From Candidatus Bathyarchaeota archaeon (GTDB taxonomy: Archaea; Thermoproteota; Bathyarchaeia; Bathyarchaeales; UBA233), in contig SOJA01000195.1 in assembly GCA_004376975.1 (NCBI GenBank), forward strand, positions 1 through 6,695: 6,695 bases of DNA, given 5' to 3'. Below, one piece after another: positions 1 through 5,171 of the stretch (its first letter is position 1; each line of letters starts with the position of its first letter). The translations under genes and the position numbers were made by a program. The notes beneath the pieces are model-generated. The model saw only the letters and a program-made list of their open reading frames with translations. It searched no databases and was not told the DNA's origin.

Positions 1-117
1 GGTGGCCTCGATAAGTGTCCCAGTGTATGCGCAGTATCTGCAAGAATAGGCGCAGAAACAATATTTGAACTTCGAAAGCAAAAAATGAAGATGAATATTC
101 ATGCAGCGAAGAAATAG
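1..117 (+). CDS. C-terminal fragment of an unidentified protein (5' end outside window)
   Basis: Frame 1 is open from the first base to a TAG at 115-117 and gives 38 residues that begin GGLDKCPSVCAVSARIGAET and end in a basic, Met- and Lys-rich tail. The fragment holds a Cys-x3-Cys pair (residues 6 and 10). I do not recognise the family, and too little is present to infer a function. It runs in the same direction as parB and ends 26 bases before the parB ATG, so the two are probably co-transcribed. The composition looks like real coding sequence and no competing frame is open here. The gene is cut by the window edge, not visibly broken. Confidence 0.6.
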   Translation, partial: GGLDKCPSVCAVSARIGAETIFELRKQKMKMNIHAAKK

Positions 118-130
118 GGAAGAGTAGAGA

Positions 131-136
131 AGGTGA
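131..136 (+). promoter_or_regulatory. Shine-Dalgarno site of parB
   Basis: AGGTGA lies 7 bases before the ATG at 144 and matches the complement of the archaeal 16S rRNA tail. It supports the chosen start. The GTG inside it (133) is out of frame with the gene. Confidence 0.7.
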
Positions 137-143
137 CACTGTT

Positions 144-1058
144 ATGGAATTGAAAGTTATACCTCTTGGTGAGATTCAGCCAAATCCATTTCAGCCGAGG
201 GAAAGTTTCGAAAAGGAATCTCTGAAAGATCTTGCAGATTCAATCAAGGATGCTGGTGTTATTCAACCTATAGTAGTTAGACGCCGCGGGTTTAATTATC
301 AGATTATCGCAGGGGAAAGGCGGTGGAGAGCTGCACAGATAGCTGGTCTTAAAGAAATTGTATGTATAGTTAAGGAAATTGATGATGAAAGGGTTTTGCT
401 GGAATCTTTAATTGAAAATCTGCACCGGAGGAATTTGACTGATGTTGAACGGGAAAATGCGGTTTATGAACTGTGGGAGAACAGAGAGGAGTTTGGCTTC
501 GAAAGCAAGTCTGAATTGGCAAGAGCAATAGGTGTTCCTTTACAAAATGTAGATAATGATCTTGAAGCCTGGGAGTTCAGACATAATGAAGAGGGAATTT
601 CATCTTCGATCCCAACTTACATTATATCCCGATCTAGAGGCTTACCCGTTGAGGAGAGAAAAAAAATCGTTGAAAAAATACAAAAAGGCCAATTAAAAGC
701 CCAAGAAGCTTATACAACAATCAAGGTTCTGCGAAAGGCTCCGGAAAGTATCAAGAAGGAGCTTCTGAAGTCGAAATCCCCGATAACTCCGAAAATGGCT
801 GAAACTATAGTGACAAAATTGCCTGCAGAAGAAGAGCAAGAGCAGATTATCGAAGAGATTAAACGGTCAAAACTTACAGAAGATGAAGTTGAAGATCGAA
901 TCAGAGAAATTCAACGCACCAAAAAAGAAGATAAATCTATGAGCACAAATGGGGAGGCTGAAAAGGGCACTGTTCACATAGTTGGTGAATACGACTGTCC
1001 ACATTGCAGAAGACATTACATCATAAAATGCGACGGGAAACACGATTGGCTGGAATAG
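144..1058 (+). CDS. parB: ParB/RepB/Spo0J-like protein with C-terminal Cys/His knuckle
   Basis: This is a 304-residue ParB-family protein. In bacteria the family loads on parS DNA as a CTP-dependent clamp and works with ParA in chromosome or plasmid partition; in archaea its role is less clear. The N-terminal ParB/Srx fold covers residues 1-97. It has the entry motif PNPFQPR (13-19), the nucleotide-binding box GERRWRA (57-63) and the box ENLHRRNLT (91-99). A helix-turn-helix follows at about 120-143 (SELARAIGVPLQNVDNDL). Residues 165-262 are helical and highly charged. The end differs from bacterial ParB: instead of a leucine-zipper-like dimerisation domain there is a Ser/Thr/Gly linker and a short knuckle with C285, C288, C296 and H291/H300, which probably binds zinc. 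The ATG at 144 has a good ribosome site. No parA is visible in the window. The family call is secure; a partition role is inference. Confidence 0.93.
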   Translation: MELKVIPLGEIQPNPFQPRESFEKESLKDLADSIKDAGVIQPIVVRRRGFNYQIIAGERRWRAAQIAGLKEIVCIVKEIDDERVLLESLIENLHRRNLTDVERENAVYELWENREEFGFESKSELARAIGVPLQNVDNDLEAWEFRHNEEGISSSIPTYIISRSRGLPVEERKKIVEKIQKGQLKAQEAYTTIKVLRKAPESIKKELLKSKSPITPKMAETIVTKLPAEEEQEQIIEEIKRSKLTEDEVEDRIREIQRTKKEDKSMSTNGEAEKGTVHIVGEYDCPHCRRHYIIKCDGKHDWLE

Positions 1059-1130
1059 AACCCTAAAGAACCAGTCTTTAACGTTGAGGGCATTATGCAT
1101 GCTAGGCTGAAAAACACCAACCAAAATGAC

Positions 1131-1138
1131 ATATAAAA
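1131..1138 (+). promoter_or_regulatory. Archaeal TATA box, possible promoter of the coiled-coil/uppS operon or a small RNA
   Basis: ATATAAAA is preceded by the A-rich stretch CCAAAATGAC, which would fit a BRE. Transcription would be expected to start about 25 bases downstream, near 1158-1163. That leaves a leader of roughly 350 bases before the coiled-coil gene, or about 195 before the possible small ORF at 1357. No comparable box sits directly before the coiled-coil gene, apart from weaker A/T-rich candidates at 1300-1305 and 1317-1326. Assignment is by motif alone. Confidence 0.4.
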
Positions 1139-1204
1139 CACTACAAAACAATTGACGATTTATCTTGGCGACAAATGAACGTTTGGAGGGATCATAACAA
1201 CTGG

Positions 1205-1247
1205 TATGCTTGCTGGTCTTCCCCACGATGGGTTGCAAGCTAGCATA
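1205..1247 (+). other. Imperfect hairpin in the parB downstream region
   Basis: The left arm TATGCTTGC (1205-1213) pairs with GCAA (1235-1238) and GCATA (1243-1247), leaving a four-base bulge. Inside, CCCA (1222-1225) pairs with TGGG (1229-1232) around a three-base loop. No T-run follows, so this is not a typical terminator. It could be part of a structured leader or small RNA downstream of the TATA box at 1131, or a chance structure. Confidence 0.3.
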
Positions 1248-1356
1248 AATAGCTAATGAACTTAAAGGCTTAGAAGCCAATGAATCCCTCGAAATAATGT
1301 TTAAACGAGGTGTAAATTTAGATAAAACCACAGGATAATAACGAAGAGGGCTATTT

Positions 1357-1527
1357 ATGTACAAACAGCTGTTCCTTAGAAGAGCTAAAGAGGGCATTAT
1401 GGAGAATTGGAAGCTCGATGAAAAATTGAAATCAACAGTGTTTCACGTCAAAGGATGGAATGGAGCTAGTTCAAAGAATTCTGGGGTGGATGAAATAAAA
1501 GGGGAAGAAATAGTTGTCAATCAATGA
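1357..1527 (+). CDS. Possible small protein of 56 residues, unknown
   Basis: An ATG at 1357 follows GAGGG (1346-1350) at a spacing of 6 bases and opens a frame of 56 codons that ends at TGA 1525. The product begins MYKQLFLRRAKEGIMENWKL. It is charged, with no signal peptide or membrane segment, and I recognise no family. Its end overlaps the TTG start of the coiled-coil gene by 14 bases, which would allow translational coupling. The good ribosome site and the overlap argue for a real gene. Against it, the frame is short, a neighbouring frame over the same bases also reads like protein, and a parS-like element lies inside it. It may be noise. Confidence 0.3.
   Translation: MYKQLFLRRAKEGIMENWKLDEKLKSTVFHVKGWNGASSKNSGVDEIKGEEIVVNQ
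1439..1454. promoter_or_regulatory. parS-like element downstream of parB
   Basis: TGTTTCACGTCAAAGG matches the bacterial parS consensus TGTTTCACGTGAAACA at 13 of 16 positions, with the left ten bases perfect. It lies about 380 bases downstream of the parB stop, where bacterial parS sites often sit. The right half is degenerate, so the inverted repeat is incomplete. A match this good is expected by chance only about 0.02-0.03 times in a window of this length, by my rough estimate. Whether an archaeal ParB reads this motif is unknown. Confidence 0.33.
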
Positions 1528-2389
1528 GAATGCCCAAAGAATCGTGGAATTGCAACAAAAGCTTTCAGCTTTAGGAGAACAAAAGAATAAGCTGAATGTT
1601 GAAGCAGAAGAATGGGCGGAAAAAAGGGACAAGCTTAATGAGCAAACTAGAAATTTACGTGCTGAAATACGGGAAATAAGAAGCAGAAGAGATAAACTAA
1701 ACGAAAAAGTCAATGAACTAAAGCAGCTTCGTGAACACGCAAAAACCAAGATTAGTGAAAAAATTGAGGAAACAAAGCAACTACATCAACAAATTGCGAT
1801 ATTAGGCAAGAGAAAGCCTTCAAAAAGCCTTCAAACTCTGCAGAAAAAACTAGAAGACATAGAATGGGAAATCCAAACTACAACTCTAAGCCTGCAAGAA
1901 GAAAAAGAACTTGTTGATCAAGTCAACCAACTTGGAATTCAAATAAACATCTATAAAAGACTTGAGACGGTGCACGAAAAAATGCTTCACTTGCAGACTG
2001 ACTTGAAAACTTTAAAAACCGAAAACAGGCTTTACTATGAAAAACAAGCAGAAACGGCACATAAGAGCCAAGAAACTCATAACAAAATGCTGGATAAACT
2101 CGGTCAAGTCAGAGTACTTGAAATAGAAGCAGATAAACTGCACAAAAGTTATGTGAAAACAAGGCAAAGAGTAATGCCTATCCAACGAGAAATATCAGAC
2201 ATTCTAAACCATATGAGATTAATCAAAGAGAAGATTCAAAAGGAAGAAGATAAAGAGAAAAAGAAAATTGAAGAAGCTCTAAGGAAAAAAATTGAAAAAA
2301 CAGCAAAAGAAAAACTGAAGCGAGGCAAACAATTGACTTGGGAGGAGTTTCAAATCCTCGCAGGGGAAGGAAAGGCAACACATAATTAA
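1514..2389 (+). CDS. Archaeal COG1340-type coiled-coil protein
   Basis: This is a 291-residue, almost wholly helical and very charged protein of the archaeal COG1340 group, whose members are often mis-annotated as phosphoserine phosphatase. The function is unknown. Typical family features are the N-terminal WAEKRDKLNEQ (34-44) and RRDKLNEKVNEL (58-69), the central block IEWEIQTTTLSLQEEKELVD (116-135), and the C-terminal LKRGKQLTWEEFQILAGEG (268-286). Coiled coil spans about 5-265, with a likely break near 99-104 (KRKPSK). There is no membrane segment, signal peptide or catalytic motif. The start must be TTG 1514, because the same frame has a TAG directly before it (1511-1513) and no ATG occurs early. 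GGGGAA at 1501-1506 is a weak ribosome site. The gene heads a same-strand run with the DUF373, phosphorylase and uppS genes; the 41-base gap to the next gene fits co-transcription. Family assignment is firm. Confidence 0.85.
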   Translation: MSINENAQRIVELQQKLSALGEQKNKLNVEAEEWAEKRDKLNEQTRNLRAEIREIRSRRDKLNEKVNELKQLREHAKTKISEKIEETKQLHQQIAILGKRKPSKSLQTLQKKLEDIEWEIQTTTLSLQEEKELVDQVNQLGIQINIYKRLETVHEKMLHLQTDLKTLKTENRLYYEKQAETAHKSQETHNKMLDKLGQVRVLEIEADKLHKSYVKTRQRVMPIQREISDILNHMRLIKEKIQKEEDKEKKKIEEALRKKIEKTAKEKLKRGKQLTWEEFQILAGEGKATHN

Positions 2390-2430
2390 AGTGAAAAGAC
2401 ATAAGCTATACTGGAGAAAAAAGAAACAAG

Positions 2431-3612
2431 ATGACAGAAGAAGAAAAGGATCAAAAAAGAATTCTCATCTTGTGTGTGGATAGAGATAGTGATTTAGGAA
2501 CAAAGGCTGAGATTAAGACTCCGGTTGTCGGAAGAGAGGAAAATCTTAACGCGGCTGTAGCTCTAGCTTTAAAAGATCCTGAGGAGCCAGATGCAAATGC
2601 AATGTTCGAGGCGGTGCGTGTTTATGACCGTTTGCAAGACGAGAGTAGCCCAGAAGAAGTTTTTGAAATAGCAACTATTTCTGGTTCCGAACTTGGAGGA
2701 GTCGGTGCAGATAGAAAAATAGCCGCTGAACTCAGTGACTTGCTCATTTCTTTTCCAGCAAGTGAAGTCATCTTAGTTACTGATGGATATTCAGATGAGG
2801 CTGTCCTACCACTTATAGAGTCAAGAGTGCCTGTTTCATCGGTTAGAAGAATAGTGGTGAAACACAGCAAATCGATCGAGGAAACAGCCGCCTTGTTCAC
2901 TCGATACCTGAAAATGATAATGGAAAACCCACGCTACTCCCGCGTTGCACTTGGGGTACCTGGACTGCTTTTTCTAATCTTGGGAATTCTCTCAATTTTT
3001 GGCATGCTATACCAATATTGGATAGCTTTAGTCTTTGTGTTAAGCGTGTTGATGCTTGTAAAAGGATTCGGAGTTGACAAAGCAGCAAGAAATCTCCATA
3101 AATGGATTAGAGAGTATTCTCCACCGTCTCTTCCAGTTCAAATCTCAAATTTCTCTGCTGTCGCTGGAGTATTGTGTATAGTAGTTAGCGTCTATCTGGG
3201 TTGGACAAATGCTGCAATAGCAATTATGACCCCTCCAGAGGATTTGCCTAGTTGGCTTAACATTCTACCAAAAGTTACTGGTCACTTCATTGAAGGTTCA
3301 ATGGATCTTATAGTTGTAGGCATTTGTGTGGCACTATTAGGAAAAACAATTAATTTGTATTTCAAACGTGATGCTAGGTTACTGCGTAACGCAGCGTTGA
3401 TAGTTTTGATTGGTTGGTCCAGGTGGATACTCAACGGGACTTCAGCGGTGCTGATTGAGCCTGAAGCTGGCTATGAAAAACTTCTCTTCTCAATAATTAT
3501 CGGTATTCTGATAGGCATTGCCTCTGCTCTGATTGTTCTTATTGTCCACCGATCTGCAAGAGGATTTTTCAGGGAGACTGAAGAGCAAGTTGAAGAGTTT
3601 GAAGAAAATTAA
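2431..3612 (+). CDS. DUF373 family membrane protein
   Basis: This 393-residue protein belongs to the archaeal DUF373/COG2237 family, whose biochemical function is not established. The soluble N-terminal domain (10-160) has the family motifs ILCVDRDSDLG (13-23), TPVVGREENLNAA (30-42), DPEEPDANAMFEAV (49-62) and VTDGYSDE (116-123), with a Rossmann-like alternation of hydrophobic strands and charged loops. The rest holds about six membrane segments (near 172-191, 195-212, 241-265, 289-306, 319-337 and 351-373) and ends in an acidic tail. There is no signal peptide, so the N-domain is expected in the cytoplasm. ATG 2431 is used; GGAG at 2413-2416 is rather distant. The 3' end overlaps the phosphorylase start by 14 bases, a sign of translational coupling. 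The length and motif order look complete. Confidence 0.88.
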   Translation: MTEEEKDQKRILILCVDRDSDLGTKAEIKTPVVGREENLNAAVALALKDPEEPDANAMFEAVRVYDRLQDESSPEEVFEIATISGSELGGVGADRKIAAELSDLLISFPASEVILVTDGYSDEAVLPLIESRVPVSSVRRIVVKHSKSIEETAALFTRYLKMIMENPRYSRVALGVPGLLFLILGILSIFGMLYQYWIALVFVLSVLMLVKGFGVDKAARNLHKWIREYSPPSLPVQISNFSAVAGVLCIVVSVYLGWTNAAIAIMTPPEDLPSWLNILPKVTGHFIEGSMDLIVVGICVALLGKTINLYFKRDARLLRNAALIVLIGWSRWILNGTSAVLIEPEAGYEKLLFSIIIGILIGIASALIVLIVHRSARGFFRETEEQVEEFEEN

Positions 3613-4381
3613 AACTGCGATTATCGGCGGAACCGGTTTCGAAAGGTTACTTGGAAATGCCAAGGAGCTGCGTCTAGGAACACCGTACGGAATCCCCCCA
3701 CGCCTCTATATTGCAAAAATAGGTGGAAAAAACGTGGCTTTTCTTCCCAGACATGAGCAAAATCATTCCATTCCTCCACACAAAGTCAATTACAGGGCGA
3801 ACATCTATGCGTTATATGAACTTGGTGTGACGAGAATACTGGCAACAAACGCTGTGGGTGCAATAAACACTGTTTTCAAACCCGGTGATATTGTTGTTCC
3901 TCACGATTTTGTTGATTTTACAAAACTGCGCTCAGCAACCTTTTACAACGAAGCTCCAGTGACTCATATTGATGTTTCTCAGCCCTATTGTCCGGAAATT
4001 CGTGAACTGCTAATAAAGGCAGCGGAGAAACTTGGATTTCCTGTTTGGGATAAAGCTGTAGTTGTTTGCACTGAGGGACCTCGTTACGAAACCCCTGCGG
4101 AGATCAAAATGTTTAGGCTTTTGGGCTGCGATGTTGTTGGGATGACCTGTGTTCCCGAAGTTGTTCTTGCTAGGGAGCTTGAAATGTGTTATGCGTCTAT
4201 CTGTTACGTTTCTAACATGGCAGCTGGCATCCAAAAACACTTGACAACCCTTGAAGTTTCAAAAATTTCAGAGAGTGTTCTTCGGCGAATCGAGCAAACT
4301 TTAATTGAAACTATAAGGACTTTACCTAGCAAACGTAATTGTTCATGTGTAAATGCGCTTGAAAATGCGAGGTTTGAATAA
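3599..4381 (+). CDS. mtnP: MTA/MTI phosphorylase, possibly methylthioinosine type
   Basis: This is a 260-residue member of the PNP/MTAP phosphorylase family. It splits methylthioadenosine or methylthioinosine with phosphate into methylthioribose-1-phosphate and a free purine, recycling the by-product of polyamine synthesis. Seen in order: AIIGGTG (7-13, phosphate loop), LPRHE (49-53), PPHKVNYRAN (59-68), PGDIVVPHDFVDFT (95-108), CTEGPRYETP (157-166), GMTCVPEVVLARE (181-193) and SNMAAG (205-210). The residue that selects the base is N206, whereas adenine-specific MTAPs have Asp here; this points to a 6-oxopurine substrate. The usual Gly of PRHG is Glu53. A C-terminal Cys-x-Cys (248, 250) resembles the redox motif of hyperthermophile MTAPs. 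Start: the frame is open further upstream, but homologues begin just before the IIGGTG strand, so TTG 3599 is preferred; TTG 3590 or 3533 cannot be excluded. It is coupled to the DUF373 gene and sits 3 bases before uppS. The family is sure; the exact substrate is inferred. Confidence 0.92.
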   Translation: MKKIKTAIIGGTGFERLLGNAKELRLGTPYGIPPRLYIAKIGGKNVAFLPRHEQNHSIPPHKVNYRANIYALYELGVTRILATNAVGAINTVFKPGDIVVPHDFVDFTKLRSATFYNEAPVTHIDVSQPYCPEIRELLIKAAEKLGFPVWDKAVVVCTEGPRYETPAEIKMFRLLGCDVVGMTCVPEVVLARELEMCYASICYVSNMAAGIQKHLTTLEVSKISESVLRRIEQTLIETIRTLPSKRNCSCVNALENARFE

Positions 4382-4384
4382 CAA

Positions 4385-5167
4385 ATGCTTAAAGGTTTCC
4401 TTTCAGTTATTGGCGCATACAAGCTCTATGAGAAGTGGCTGTGGCACCAAGTTAAGAACAGTGTGAAACCAGAACACATAGCTATAATTCTGGATGGAAA
4501 TCGAAGGTGGGCCTCAGAAAAAGATCTTAACCCATGGTTTGGTCATGAAAAAGGGGCTGAAAAGGTTGAGCAGCTTCTCGATTGGTGTATGGAACTAGGC
4601 GTTAAATCGATAACTCTCTATGCCTTTTCTACTGAAAACTTCAGCCGCTCAAGTAACGAGGTTGGAGAAATAATGCAGATTGCACAAGAAGAATTCCGGA
4701 AGATTCTGACTGATGAGCGCATACACAAAAACAAGACTCATGTAAAAGTCATAGGCAGGTTAAGTCTCCTGCCGATGGATCTGCGGCAGCTGATAAAGGA
4801 TGTAGAAAATGCAACCCGAAATTATGACGAACATTTTTTCAACATTGCTCTTGCCTATGGTGGGAGAGCGGAGATTGTGGATGCCGCGAAGAAAATTGCA
4901 AAGAAGGTGCATGATGGAAAACTAGATCCAGAGGAAATAGATGAACAAACGTTTGAGAAGTATTTGTACACGTCACACATGTCAAAGCAAGATCCAGACC
5001 TGATTATTAGAACCTCTGGGGAGGAAAGATTAAGCGGATTTCTATTATGGCAGTCGGCTTACAGTGAATTATGCTTTTTAGACATTTACTGGCCAGACTT
5101 CAGGCATATAGATCTTTTGCGGGTTGTTAGAACCTTTCAAAGACGTAAAAGACGTTTCGGTAAATAG
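4385..5167 (+). CDS. uppS: Archaeal cis-prenyltransferase (polyprenyl diphosphate synthase)
   Basis: This 260-residue cis-prenyl transferase adds isopentenyl diphosphate units to an allylic primer, geranylgeranyl diphosphate in studied archaea. The long polyprenyl diphosphate is the precursor of the lipid carrier for N-glycosylation and other surface glycans. Key motifs are all present: the phosphate-binding ILDGNRRWA (35-43, catalytic D37), GHEKGAEK (53-60, H54), TLYAFSTENFSR (77-88), NIALAYGGRAEIVDA (153-167) and RTSGEERLSGFLLWQ (209-223) followed by AYSE (225-228, E228), which supplies the Mg and pyrophosphate ligands. The basic, hydrophobic first 28 residues fit the amphipathic start seen in archaeal homologues. 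ATG 4385 lies 3 bases after the phosphorylase stop, with GAGGT at 4369-4373 as a somewhat distant ribosome site. It is the last gene of the operon; a T-run lies just beyond the stop. It appears complete and functional. Confidence 0.96.
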   Translation: MLKGFLSVIGAYKLYEKWLWHQVKNSVKPEHIAIILDGNRRWASEKDLNPWFGHEKGAEKVEQLLDWCMELGVKSITLYAFSTENFSRSSNEVGEIMQIAQEEFRKILTDERIHKNKTHVKVIGRLSLLPMDLRQLIKDVENATRNYDEHFFNIALAYGGRAEIVDAAKKIAKKVHDGKLDPEEIDEQTFEKYLYTSHMSKQDPDLIIRTSGEERLSGFLLWQSAYSELCFLDIYWPDFRHIDLLRVVRTFQRRKRRFGK

Positions 5168-5171
5168 TTGC

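Larger units (their letters stand above)
1059..1356. other. Intergenic region with promoter, hairpins and no confident gene
   Basis: About 300 bases after parB hold no convincing intact gene. They contain a TATA-like box (1131-1138), a long imperfect hairpin (1205-1247) and a small hairpin, GGCTT/AAGCC, at 1267-1278. Several short frames read like protein but are broken by stops; these are described under the possible decayed gene. There is also a strong ribosome-site-like GGAGGGAT (1185-1192) with no well-placed start codon after it, as expected for a decayed start or a chance match. A long open frame on the opposite strand runs into the antisense of parB and has poor protein character, so I treat it as a shadow. 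A long 5' leader or a small non-coding RNA are other possible readings. Confidence 0.5.
1137..1498 (+). pseudogene. Possible decayed gene with several frame changes
   Basis: Three successive + frames read like protein but are broken. From 1137 one frame reads LTIYLGDK, a TGA at 1176, then TFGGIITTGMLAGLPHDGLQ, and stops at 1254. The next frame (1249-1335) reads NELKGLEANESLEIMFKRGV and stops at TAA 1336. A third frame (1337-1498) reads EEGYLCTNSCSLEELKRALW, then a TGA at 1412 or shortly after, then KDGMELVQRILGWMK, and stops at TAA 1496. Such a mosaic is what a gene with a few indels and nonsense changes would leave. I do not recognise the family. The alternatives are chance open stretches or non-coding RNA. 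The third segment overlaps the possible small ORF at 1357 in another frame, so at most one of the two is real. Confidence 0.22.

Noticed and set aside
867..1397. 176-codon open frame on the - strand across the parB end and the intergenic region
   Set aside because: The translation has poor protein character, no ribosome site was found, and a third of it is antisense to parB. It is treated as a shadow.
1086..1401. Direct repeat GAGGGCATTATG at 1086-1097 and 1390-1401
   Set aside because: About one 12-base repeat is expected by chance in a window of this length, and the flanks do not match, so it is not evidence of an element boundary.
1813..1834. Perfect tandem 11-base duplication (AAAGCCTTCAA twice) inside the coiled-coil gene
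   Set aside because: An 11-base duplication would shift the frame, but family-typical sequence continues on both sides in one frame. It reflects repeated Lys-Pro/Ser-Lys-Ser codons or an old event, not a lesion.
4964..4979. Second parS-like sequence TTGTACACGTCACACA inside uppS
   Set aside because: Only about 11 of 16 positions match, and it lies within conserved coding sequence, so it is compatible with chance.
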